A DNA stretch of 64,000 bases from Candidatus Uabimicrobium amorphum (GTDB lineage Bacteria > Planctomycetota > Uabimicrobiia > Uabimicrobiales > Uabimicrobiaceae), in contig NZ_AP019860.1 of the NCBI RefSeq assembly GCF_009002475.1, positions 6,462,501 to 6,526,500 on the forward strand. Direction: 5' to 3'. Positions 33,496 to 42,344 of the stretch are shown in pieces; position 1 is the stretch's first letter; every line of letters starts with the position of its first letter. The notes under the pieces were generated by a model. It saw nothing but the letters and a program-made list of their open reading frames with translations. It was not told where the DNA came from and did no database searches. A program made the translations under genes and the position numbers.

Positions 33496-35721
33496 TTACT
33501 TTTGTTTCATTATTTTTTGAATTAAGTTTTCTAATTCGTGAATTTTTTTGTTTTGGTTTTCGAGTTGTTGAATTCTTTTATTTTGTACTTTGATTTTCTT
33601 TTCTTGTTGAATCGTGTAGAGGGTAAGTTCTTCTATTTTTTGCAATAACTTAGACTGTATTTCTCCCAGAGAAATACCATTTTTGGCGACTTCTTCTGCG
33701 GAAGGAATGTCGGGCAAATGACCATTCTTTTCAATTTTTTCCTCTACTTCTTCTAAAGACATCAGCTTATAGTCGTCTTCAAAAACAAAGTCAGACCAAC
33801 CCGTATCTACAGTCACCGATTTGGCACGAATGGAACCATTAACCGCGAGTTTATGCCCATGACTAGAACTTGAACCAATAGCCACGTTGTCCGAAACATT
33901 TAAGTTGTTATAGATATTCACATTACCGTCACTGGTAACATGTATTCTTTTTGTGCCGTTTGTTTTGATATTCAAACCATAATTACTTTTGGTACTGCCG
34001 ATAAATGGGGCATTTCCATTATCATGACCAATCTCTATACCAATTCCTGTAGGTTTGTATAACTCAAACTTTGCTCCACTTGCATTGATCGAGTTTACAT
34101 TTGTATCCCCAGAAACTTCTAAATTTGAATTGATTGTGACCGCTTTGCTCAATCGAGTTTCCCCAAAAACATTCAGATTGGCGTTGATTTTTGAGTGACC
34201 ATTGACAACGAGAGTAGTTCCAGGGCTCGGAGCAGCGTTAATGGCAACCCAGCCATCTTTGTCAATATTTAACGAGTTCAATTGAGCGCGATCGGCGCTC
34301 AAACGGTCGGTATTCAAGCCACCTTTTACTCCCAAGCCTTCGTAAATATTTACTTTACCAGTGTAACTCCATATTTTCATAGGTATTTTCGTACCCACTC
34401 GGATTTTTAAATGTGCTTGTTGTTGTAGTTGCAATTGGTCAGTTTCAAACTCTTCTTCTTCCTCTTCATTATTCCCCGTATATTCCAAATCTGGATTAAA
34501 CGGTGTAAAAAAAGATATTTTGGCGACATCCCGACCTCTATTTCTCATTTGGATGCCCCTCTCTGTTTTTTCATGGGAATCAATGATTAAAAAAGGATTT
34601 TCTCGTTTGGTAATTTTAATATTTTCAGCAATATCAAGACTACCTTTTACATTGACATTCCCCGCAACAAAAAGTCTATTATTACTTGGTACACCGGTAG
34701 GATTTATATTGGTTCCAAGAATGACACTTCCATTTGTGTTAATTGTAAAAAAATCTTTCTGTCCAGTGATGTCAGATATATAAAAGTTACCAGTGTGCGA
34801 CATTACGGCCCAATTTCGCTTTTTTGTATCTAAGAAAAGACTTGAAACTTCCTTTGTCGTCGTCTTTAGACGCAAAATTCTACCCATTGTTGAATCTTCA
34901 CCATCAACAACTACGTTACTTTTTACATGCAAGCGATTTTTTACTGTGACGTTCCCTTCAAAATCAGTTGATCCTACAATGCTAAGTAACGAAGAAGAGT
35001 GGCTGTTTATTTTTACTTTCGCATTTCCACTAGAAGTCTTTGACATTTCTAGGAATGTGTGGTGGCCAGGTATAGTTACTTTTAGCTTTTCCTCCCACAT
35101 ATCGATAGCATATCTACCATATTTGTAAATCGTGCTGGGTTCTCCAAAAACAATTTTGGGGTTATTACCACCAATGTGTAGTTTGGCTTTAGGATTTGTT
35201 GTTCCAAGTCCAACATTGCAATTGTTGTCCGCAAATAGGGCGTAGCGCTTATTGTTGGAGCGATAAATATAATAACCATCCTTGTATGCTCCCATCGACC
35301 ACACAAATCCTTCTTTGTGGTTTTGCAAAACAATAGATGTTGTCCCTACGCTTTTGCTACCCATATTAGGCGCATTAATATACAAATTTCCTTTTCTGAC
35401 ATCAATGTTGATGTTTCCGGAAGTTATTCTTAAATTGTTAGGACTATAGATACTTCCATCTCCATTTTTCTCTTGTAGAATAGTGGATTGACCAAGTTGG
35501 AGATAGTTGTCATGATGAATGATAATCCTACCATAAGTATTAATCACTTTTGAAAGCGGTACCAAAGTAATGACTTTACCACGTATGCCTATGTCACCAT
35601 TGTCCGCACGTAAGTTGATGCTACCATTATTAGATCTATCGCTGATACTTGCATTTACATTTCTATCTTGTGCGATCAATGTAGAACAAATAACAAACAA
35701 TACTAAAAGTATTCGATACAT
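33496..35721 (-). CDS. Fibre-like secreted protein with Bacteroidota-type C-terminal module
   Basis: A signal peptide (MYRILLVLFVICSTLIAQ) sets the start at 35721, 4-10 bases after AAGGAAA; an in-frame ATG 12 codons upstream is less likely. About 640 residues of beta-rich repeats follow, with signatures such as VGLGTTNPKAKLHIGG and the alternation of NxNV/NVSDNV motifs typical of trimeric fibre shafts. The last 115 residues are a conserved module: DFVFEDDYKLMSLEEVE, NGHLPDIPSAEEV, GISLGEIQSKLLQKIEELT and a terminal coiled coil. This module is common in Bacteroidota tail-fibre-like or S74-like proteins and may drive trimer assembly. Probably a surface adhesin. Confidence 0.82.
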   Translation of the reverse strand: MYRILLVLFVICSTLIAQDRNVNASISDRSNNGSINLRADNGDIGIRGKVITLVPLSKVINTYGRIIIHHDNYLQLGQSTILQEKNGDGSIYSPNNLRITSGNINIDVRKGNLYINAPNMGSKSVGTTSIVLQNHKEGFVWSMGAYKDGYYIYRSNNKRYALFADNNCNVGLGTTNPKAKLHIGGNNPKIVFGEPSTIYKYGRYAIDMWEEKLKVTIPGHHTFLEMSKTSSGNAKVKINSHSSSLLSIVGSTDFEGNVTVKNRLHVKSNVVVDGEDSTMGRILRLKTTTKEVSSLFLDTKKRNWAVMSHTGNFYISDITGQKDFFTINTNGSVILGTNINPTGVPSNNRLFVAGNVNVKGSLDIAENIKITKRENPFLIIDSHEKTERGIQMRNRGRDVAKISFFTPFNPDLEYTGNNEEEEEEFETDQLQLQQQAHLKIRVGTKIPMKIWSYTGKVNIYEGLGVKGGLNTDRLSADRAQLNSLNIDKDGWVAINAAPSPGTTLVVNGHSKINANLNVFGETRLSKAVTINSNLEVSGDTNVNSINASGAKFELYKPTGIGIEIGHDNGNAPFIGSTKSNYGLNIKTNGTKRIHVTSDGNVNIYNNLNVSDNVAIGSSSSHGHKLAVNGSIRAKSVTVDTGWSDFVFEDDYKLMSLEEVEEKIEKNGHLPDIPSAEEVAKNGISLGEIQSKLLQKIEELTLYTIQQEKKIKVQNKRIQQLENQNKKIHELENLIQKIMKQK

Positions 35722-35809
35722 TGTTTTCCTTTCGATTTGAGGTACATTATTGAACATAATTTGTTTGACACAGTGCTAAGTACCTGTGTAAAAGCGTGGC
35801 AGAGTAAAT

Positions 35810-37603
35810 TTAATCTTTCGCGTTTAAATTTACTCTAGCCCCTTCTTCGATTTTAAATCCAGGACCAATTTGAATTTTTTTTGCCTCCATGCGTATTTTT
35901 TTCGCACCTGTTATTGTCATATTACCCGTGGTAGTGATTGTTTCTTTCGCTTCATAGATTCCGCGGCCTTCGTGAATACGGTCCAGAGAAATATTGTCTT
36001 TTACCACCGCTTGCACTTTGAGAGCGCCCAACTGATCCATAAAAAAATTGCGGTATGTGTTTGGTTCTTGTGATAGTGTCATTTTTACAGAACAGCAATC
36101 CCATTGACTACCGGCATCTAAATTTTTTATGAAACCCAACATGAAATTTTCATGGTTTAAGGTCGTTGGGGATCCTATCTTTTTGAGAAGTTTATTGCCT
36201 TCAAAACGATCAAGAAAAATCAACTTACTCATGGTCAAAGTGTTCTGTGCGGCGGGAAATAGGTTTTCTTCCGATAGTTTTTCATTACGACCAGAGATGC
36301 CAAGGTGTTCGGTGTAAAATTGTTGTAAAGTTGGTCTTCCCAAAAAAACTATCGGGAAACGTTTTTCTGGTTCTGTAAAATAAGATTTAAACTCTTCCCA
36401 GCTCATGCCAAAAGTTTTTTCAAATAGAAATTTCAAAAAAGTCTCGACCTTGTGGCCAACTTCTTCAATAAACTCTCTTAAACCAGGAATAGAATCTATA
36501 ACTTCTTGGATGAATTCTTCTATTTTGCGCAAGGCTTCGCCAACAACGTCAGGTGCACCATACATGGACAAAAGATGTTTTGTGATATAGTCGTAGGCAA
36601 TGCTTTTTATTTTTTCGATATCCGATTTACCACTGGGGTGAAGCATCAAGTTAACGGCAATTTCGTGTGCAACTCGAACCCAGCGCTTCAATCCTCTCTC
36701 TATATCATCGATCCACTCCTCTGCATATTTCACTGCAGGAGCACGGCCAAGCTCAAAGGTTTTTTTTTCTGCCTCTAACAACTGAATCTCTACTAACCGT
36801 GCTGAAATGGTAATGTAATCGGGTATAAATTTGTCTCTTTCTCTTCGGTTTTTCTTTTTCAGGCCATCTATTTTTGCATTTCGTTTGTTAATCCAGTTAT
36901 GATAATCCTGTTTGTAACGTTTTAATTTCGTCTTCAATTTCGAAAAATACAGCGGTAAAGAGAAATCCGTTCCAGCACCTTTGAGTAGCGTTTTGCGTAA
37001 CTCTGAATCTTCATGGGCATCCACTAAGTATTCATATATAAAATTTTCAACGCCAGCAATACTCACATTGTGGTATGCTTGCTGCAAGGGCGTTTGGTTC
37101 GCGATACAACCTTCTATGGTGATATGCCTTACAGCATTGCTTTTAGGAGAAAAAGTAAAAGCACCTCCGGAGAAGTAATTGACAAAAGTATGTCCAAACA
37201 TGTCTCCCGCGCCATGAGTCAAATAACCTAATACAAAAGCTTTGACTGCAGGCCCCTTGTTTTGCGCATGTTTCCACAAATAACGAAACCAACGATCCAC
37301 ATATTTAGGGTGGATGGCTTGTTGCCCGGTAATCAAATCAGGGTAAGCATCTGGACCCATTACACCTGCACGATATTGAGCAGGATAATTCTTGAGCGCA
37401 TGTAAAATATCGGCAGGTACTGTACAATCGTGATACCCTATAATTTCTTTTGTTTCATAATCTACATAGGGAATGCGAACTTTGCCATCATCAATCGCAT
37501 CCTGCAATGCAATTTCGGCAATATATAAATGTGTTTTGGGTTTAAATGCCCAAATATCTACCAGGCAGAAAATTATGCCTAGAAATATTATTATTTTTCT
37601 CAT
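35810..37603 (-). CDS. Secreted zinc-dependent phospholipase C-like protein with C-terminal PGF module
   Basis: A signal peptide (ending about residue 19, LVDIWA) is followed by the hallmarks of the zinc-dependent phospholipase C/S1-P1 fold: KPKTHLYIAEIALQDA, YRAGVMGPDAYPD and LGYLTHGAGDMFGHTFVN, which supply His and Asp zinc ligands. The helical domain runs to about 330. A long helical region and then a C-terminal beta-helix-like stretch end in KKIQIGPGFKIEEGARVNLNA. That end matches the neighbours at 37687, 39488 and 41283. It probably hydrolyses phospholipids outside the cell; the substrate is not shown. Confidence 0.8.
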   Translation of the reverse strand: MRKIIIFLGIIFCLVDIWAFKPKTHLYIAEIALQDAIDDGKVRIPYVDYETKEIIGYHDCTVPADILHALKNYPAQYRAGVMGPDAYPDLITGQQAIHPKYVDRWFRYLWKHAQNKGPAVKAFVLGYLTHGAGDMFGHTFVNYFSGGAFTFSPKSNAVRHITIEGCIANQTPLQQAYHNVSIAGVENFIYEYLVDAHEDSELRKTLLKGAGTDFSLPLYFSKLKTKLKRYKQDYHNWINKRNAKIDGLKKKNRRERDKFIPDYITISARLVEIQLLEAEKKTFELGRAPAVKYAEEWIDDIERGLKRWVRVAHEIAVNLMLHPSGKSDIEKIKSIAYDYITKHLLSMYGAPDVVGEALRKIEEFIQEVIDSIPGLREFIEEVGHKVETFLKFLFEKTFGMSWEEFKSYFTEPEKRFPIVFLGRPTLQQFYTEHLGISGRNEKLSEENLFPAAQNTLTMSKLIFLDRFEGNKLLKKIGSPTTLNHENFMLGFIKNLDAGSQWDCCSVKMTLSQEPNTYRNFFMDQLGALKVQAVVKDNISLDRIHEGRGIYEAKETITTTGNMTITGAKKIRMEAKKIQIGPGFKIEEGARVNLNAKD

Positions 37604-37686
37604 TGTAATGACTCCTTACTTCCGTTTGATGATCTTATTACATTGTATTTTTTTGACAGAGACCTTTCTATTCTAATCGTTACATC

Positions 37687-39441
37687 TTACTCAATAAACT
37701 TTATATGAACAACACTACCGTCTTCGGCAGCAAAACCTGGTAGTAATAAAACTTCCTGCGCTTCGAGAACAGTTGTGGTTCCTTTTTTTATCACACTTTT
37801 CGCTTCTATTTTCTTACTTTGAAATACTTGTTCTTCTGACTCTATGACATAGCTGGAAGCCAATTGTAGGGAAACATTGTTGGTGGGCCACAAATCGCTT
37901 TCGTCAAAGGTGTCTAAGTAATTATATAACGCGTGATCTTCTATTCCCCCTATAGTAAAATAATCCATACCCGCGACAAGATTTGCAAATAAATCTTCAT
38001 CATTAGATGGCGATGTAAATTTGGCAGGATAAGTCATTCTTGTGCCATCGCCGACGATTTGCATTTCTGTTTCTCCTAAAGGACTACCCAAAGCAACCCA
38101 GGCTAAATGATGACGCATCCATGAGCTTTTACCAAATAATGTCAGAGTAAAACACGCATTTCTTGTAATGACGCACCCTTGGGAATAGCTGATGATAGAA
38201 ATAGGACCTTTGGCATGGTATAAAAGATATGCAATCTGCCTTGTTGTGGGGTTGTTTTGAAGTCGAGTTAGTGATGAAAATCTTTCTTTTATTTCTTGTG
38301 GGTGAAGGATACTTGCATGAGGAACATGTAATGCATCAGCGACTCCTGTTGGCCATATTCTATCATAGACAAATTCCCCAATGTCTTCACCTACTTTAGG
38401 CGTTCCAGTATGATATTTTGGTGGATTGACAACCGAGGGATTGTAGATAACCCATACCGGACGTCTTAATTTATTGGCCAGTAGATCGGCCTCTTCCTTT
38501 GCACTACTAATTGGAGAATCTTCGTACTCAGGATTAAGAGTTGTGTAAATTCCATTAACGTAATAAACAGGCTCTCCGGTGAGTGTATTTCCTCTAGAAT
38601 CTTTTGTTGCCTTATAAGCGAAGTGAACTTTTTCCATAAACAAATGACGAAGACCTACCTGTAATCTTTTGTATAGCCAACTTCTCTTAACATACTTGAC
38701 ACCATTGTTGATCTCAGTTTCGACACTTCTTTTTAAATCTTTCCCGCGTCTGGCTAAAAAATCAATACCATTGCGCCATTCTTGTTTTAAATCAATTTTC
38801 CCGGTTTTTACAAACCCTTCCAGAGCTTTATAGCGTGCCATTAAATATTTACCACCTCTTTTTAATTCTGCTTTCGCCCCTTTTTCCAATCTGTCGTAAG
38901 TACGGTCTATATAAGAGAATCCATTGTCCAACTCTTCCTGTGCCCAGCTACCTAAAGACATTAAGGTATTTCTTTTTTTTACCTGAAGTTCGTAAAGAGT
39001 TTTTCCTATTTTTTTCTCGATATCCTTTATCGAGTGTCCTAGAAAACGCGGTGTGGGAGTGTGTCTTTGGTAAATAACAATATAACTCGTGTCATTTAAC
39101 ACATTAATCGGGATAAGTGTGGACCAATTTTTTGTGACATCACTTTTTGTGAATGGCACGCCTGTACCATCAACACCATATTTTTTAAGTGGTGTTTGAT
39201 GGATGAGTTGTTTGCTATCATTGAAGAATAATATATTTACCCCGCCGGTAAATCCTTTCAGTTTTTTTGCGGTCCATACTCTTGTTTTTGCTTTTAGCAA
39301 TCCGTTGTTATACAAGGAAATATGAGTATTCATACGACGATGATCCCCCAAACCCGTGTATTCCTCTTGAGTTAAGACCAATGTTTGCGTGCAAACAAAA
39401 GAAGTCAAAATGAAACAAGTGAACAATATGAATTTTTTCAT
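37687..39441 (-). CDS. Secreted alpha/beta-hydrolase (lipase-like) with C-terminal PGF module
   Basis: A signal peptide (MKKFILFTCFILTSFVCTQT) fixes the start at one of two adjacent ATGs; I use 39441, because GGAG then has 6-base spacing. A helical middle region (about 150-280) precedes the hydrolase part: VYYVNGIYT (oxyanion-side strand), VWVIYNPSVV, and the nucleophile elbow ISYSQGC, where Ser is flanked by S-x-S-x-G instead of the usual GxSxG. The C-terminus ends QEVLLLPGFAAEDGSVVHI, the shared module. A lipase or esterase acting outside the cell is the likeliest role. The missing first Gly of the elbow leaves some doubt about activity. Confidence 0.72.
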   Translation of the reverse strand: MKKFILFTCFILTSFVCTQTLVLTQEEYTGLGDHRRMNTHISLYNNGLLKAKTRVWTAKKLKGFTGGVNILFFNDSKQLIHQTPLKKYGVDGTGVPFTKSDVTKNWSTLIPINVLNDTSYIVIYQRHTPTPRFLGHSIKDIEKKIGKTLYELQVKKRNTLMSLGSWAQEELDNGFSYIDRTYDRLEKGAKAELKRGGKYLMARYKALEGFVKTGKIDLKQEWRNGIDFLARRGKDLKRSVETEINNGVKYVKRSWLYKRLQVGLRHLFMEKVHFAYKATKDSRGNTLTGEPVYYVNGIYTTLNPEYEDSPISSAKEEADLLANKLRRPVWVIYNPSVVNPPKYHTGTPKVGEDIGEFVYDRIWPTGVADALHVPHASILHPQEIKERFSSLTRLQNNPTTRQIAYLLYHAKGPISIISYSQGCVITRNACFTLTLFGKSSWMRHHLAWVALGSPLGETEMQIVGDGTRMTYPAKFTSPSNDEDLFANLVAGMDYFTIGGIEDHALYNYLDTFDESDLWPTNNVSLQLASSYVIESEEQVFQSKKIEAKSVIKKGTTTVLEAQEVLLLPGFAAEDGSVVHIKFIE

Positions 39442-39487
39442 CATAAACTCCAATTTTTTAAGCTTGAAATAGCCGTGAGTGTTTTAT

Positions 39488-41197
39488 TTATTTTTCCAAT
39501 TTTCCGTGAAAATCTCCGTCTTTTTCTACAGTAAAACCTGGTAGTAGACGAATTTCTTTTTGTGCAGTAAATTTCGTTTTGTTATTTGCTTTTAGGTGAA
39601 AGCTATGGCTTGCGGTAATAGTATTTTGTGCCTGATAAGTTAGTTTTTCTGGGTGGTGAAACAACAAATCGATTTCGGGTTGTATGTGAAAAGGGCTATT
39701 CAAAATACGTAGCAAAACCTCTAGAGCCAAAAAATCAAGCCCGTTGTAAATCGCTTGATCTGTTTCTCTTTCGTCTCTTGACGGAGAGTAATCAATACAG
39801 CGTACCCAACGATTGTCTTTAAACCAAAATGGATTATCTTTGCGATATCCTTTAGGACCATCCTTTGTACAGAGAGTTAGAAGTTTACTCACATTATGAA
39901 GTTCTCCTTGCGAATAGATCGTACGATCGTGAATTGCGGAACGCAATAACACGCAAAAAGGGTGCTGAAAGGTTTCGGCCCTTTTCTTGAGTGCTTCATC
40001 TTTGACTGCCGTGTCTAAGGCGAAGGCGATGAGTCCAAGATTTATTGCGAAGGCTTGGGTTTCATGCTCTTTGAGATCTTCTTTGGTGAAGTTCATCAAA
40101 GTTAAAATCAAAAAATCTACATTGGTATTTAAAGCTGTTGCAATCTCCTGACGTATACTTTCGGATGGATAATTACGTAGTTTATCTTCTGTTTCCTGGG
40201 CTCTTTTGGTCAGCGTTTTACCAGTGAAAATCAATGACCATAAATCAACTAGACCACGAGCAAGTTCAGCAGGAAGAGGTAATTTTTTGGCAAGAGGATT
40301 TTCAGCATCTCTCATTAAATCCACTCTTCCTTCAGGGAGATAATTTCGATAGAGCGTCAAGACAATTTTGTCCGTAACAGCTTGAGGTTTCATAAGAGGT
40401 TTTCCCTCAAATGCGTCGGCGATACTGCATAAAAAACCAGAAAGAGGACGACCGTCACCGCCACGATTGTTGGAAACTTCTTCTCCATTAGGCATTTTTA
40501 AAATAAACCGTTGCTCGATAAGGCGATCAATTACTCTGTGAACTATTTTTTGCGATAGTTTTTTATTTTCTTCGCTGGAAGACCATTTTTCCACAGCACG
40601 GCATCCCATAAAGATATGAGCAATCTGGTCAAAGCTCGTCGCATTTAAATTGGGATTATACTCTTCTGGTTTGTAATACTTGCTTCCTGGTAAAGAAAGT
40701 TCAGAATCGCTTTTGATATTGTATTTTTCAGTTGTCCATAAAATTTTAGGGCGCCAGTCGCGATCATCAATGAGATTACGCACCATAAATCCCGGGGTGT
40801 CTTTCCCCCAATGTTTGCGATCTCCTTCGGTATCTAACATGTCGACTTGCCGTAGCAGTTTATGAATAAAAGCTTCTGTCTGCCCATTATGGATATTTTT
40901 TTGTTGTAAGATGTGCGACTCTGCAGCGAAAGTGAGAAGTGCAAAACCCAGATATACACCGTGGTCGGTAAAAAAAATCGTTTTTTCATAGTTGCGGCTC
41001 CCATCGATGCCAATACCTTCGGCTATTTCGGCAGGATAGTTAACTTTTTCGCCTGTATACACAAACTTTTCCAAAAAGCGTTTGCGCACACGTTTGTATT
41101 GTTCGGTGAATAAAGGTGTTGCTTCTACAGGCAAACTATGATCTGCCAAAGTAGATGTGCAAAAAATGAATGCGATGATTACTGTGATCTGTTTCAT
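39488..41197 (-). CDS. Secreted helical protein of unknown function with C-terminal PGF module
   Basis: A signal peptide (MKQITVIIAFIFCTSTLA) is followed by about 500 mainly helical residues. I do not recognise a catalytic family. Repeated helix pairs suggest an alpha/alpha barrel, such as those of some carbohydrate-active enzymes, but no signature residues support this. The last 25 residues read KEIRLLPGFTVEKDGDFHGKL, the end shared with three neighbours. It lies in a minus-strand run of exported genes, with 34 bases before the next start, so it is probably in the same operon as the lipase-like gene. Confidence 0.7.
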   Translation of the reverse strand: MKQITVIIAFIFCTSTLADHSLPVEATPLFTEQYKRVRKRFLEKFVYTGEKVNYPAEIAEGIGIDGSRNYEKTIFFTDHGVYLGFALLTFAAESHILQQKNIHNGQTEAFIHKLLRQVDMLDTEGDRKHWGKDTPGFMVRNLIDDRDWRPKILWTTEKYNIKSDSELSLPGSKYYKPEEYNPNLNATSFDQIAHIFMGCRAVEKWSSSEENKKLSQKIVHRVIDRLIEQRFILKMPNGEEVSNNRGGDGRPLSGFLCSIADAFEGKPLMKPQAVTDKIVLTLYRNYLPEGRVDLMRDAENPLAKKLPLPAELARGLVDLWSLIFTGKTLTKRAQETEDKLRNYPSESIRQEIATALNTNVDFLILTLMNFTKEDLKEHETQAFAINLGLIAFALDTAVKDEALKKRAETFQHPFCVLLRSAIHDRTIYSQGELHNVSKLLTLCTKDGPKGYRKDNPFWFKDNRWVRCIDYSPSRDERETDQAIYNGLDFLALEVLLRILNSPFHIQPEIDLLFHHPEKLTYQAQNTITASHSFHLKANNKTKFTAQKEIRLLPGFTVEKDGDFHGKLEK

Positions 41198-41235
41198 GGT
41201 AAATTTTTCCCCAGCTCTTTGATTTAAAGAAGGGT

Positions 41236-41265
41236 GGGCATAACTCGCAATTACGAGTTATGCCC
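41236..41265. terminator. Perfect 12-bp hairpin between exported genes
   Basis: GGGCATAACTCG (41236-41247) and CGAGTTATGCCC (41254-41265) are perfect complements around the loop CAATTA. The hairpin lies between the stop of the 41283 gene and the start of the 39488 gene (both minus strand). No U-tract follows on the minus strand, so it may act as an RNA stability or attenuation element rather than a full terminator. Confidence 0.55.
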
Positions 41266-41282
41266 ATAATGACTAAATAATA

Positions 41283-42335
41283 CTAAGGTGTACTTTTACC
41301 TTCGAAAATACCACCCTCTTTTACCCAAAAGCCTTCTTTTAAAAGAATCTCTTTTCCACGAAAACGAACTTCGTGTTTCAAAGGAACATGAAATTCTTTT
41401 TCTGCCTGTATTTTATGGTTGCTGTAGTCGTGAATAAAATCGTAGTAATTATTCAATTGGCTAACACCAGGCTGTGAATGAATGTGCTTTTGTAAGTGGT
41501 CGTGAATCATATGAGGAAAGGTGTGCGACCAAATTTGCAAAATGGCATCTTCTATCTCCTCAGGATAGCGAAAAAGTATATTGACCCCTCCCGCATCGTA
41601 ATAAATACCCTTAAGGTAAATATTTTGCTCCTTATTATCAATCACTTTTATGCGGTGTAGGTAATCGGTTAGACGGTCTGTTGTAATGGAGTTTGTTAAC
41701 TTCCCCCAAAGAGTAAAGAAAGATACTATATTGAGAACGAATGCCCCGTGTGCTTGTAAGATAGTAAGAAAGCCATAGCTTTTTTTACCACCAGAAGCAA
41801 TGAATGTCGTAACTTTTGCCGTTATATCAAGTAAACGATCAATTACAAAGCCAATTCCTGATTCTGTCACCTCGCCAGGAAAAATCTGAGGAGGTCTGTA
41901 GTAAATTTCATGGTTTGAAGAAACAGCGAGTGACAGCAGTACTTGATATTTGCAATTTTTTTCGCCTGTTTTTTTGCCAAAAACGAATTGTTTTGCACGA
42001 ATAGCAAAACTGACAACAATGCCGTTTTTCTGTATTTTTTCGAGTTTAAAACTATGAGCTTCTACGTGGAGATTATCAGTATCTTCAAGTGTATTGTTCG
42101 GCATTTGCGATACAATTTTGGCAAATGTTTTTTTCTTTATACGTATACCAAATTTATTATTTTCTCCGTCGAAATAAGGTTCTACATACTCAAATACCTT
42201 TTGCGCCTCAGAATCTACTGTGTATTTGGCAATTAGCTTATCATAGTTAACCTCAAAAACAGCTGGGCGAGGAATACCTGGAACTTGGCTGTATAATCCC
42301 GTGAAACTAATGAATAAAATTAGAATATATTTCAT
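41283..42335 (-). CDS. Secreted protein of unknown function with C-terminal PGF module
   Basis: A signal peptide (MKYILILFISFTGLYSQ) leads into about 330 residues with no family I recognise. The C-terminus reads KEILLKEGFWVKEGGIFEGK, the shared module in its most diverged form. The start is 9 bases after the stop of the fibre gene at 42345, whose TAA overlaps the AAGGAA ribosome binding site. The two are therefore translationally linked, and this protein may modify, bind or export the fibre. Confidence 0.7.
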   Translation of the reverse strand: MKYILILFISFTGLYSQVPGIPRPAVFEVNYDKLIAKYTVDSEAQKVFEYVEPYFDGENNKFGIRIKKKTFAKIVSQMPNNTLEDTDNLHVEAHSFKLEKIQKNGIVVSFAIRAKQFVFGKKTGEKNCKYQVLLSLAVSSNHEIYYRPPQIFPGEVTESGIGFVIDRLLDITAKVTTFIASGGKKSYGFLTILQAHGAFVLNIVSFFTLWGKLTNSITTDRLTDYLHRIKVIDNKEQNIYLKGIYYDAGGVNILFRYPEEIEDAILQIWSHTFPHMIHDHLQKHIHSQPGVSQLNNYYDFIHDYSNHKIQAEKEFHVPLKHEVRFRGKEILLKEGFWVKEGGIFEGKSTP

Positions 42336-42344
42336 GTATGTTCC

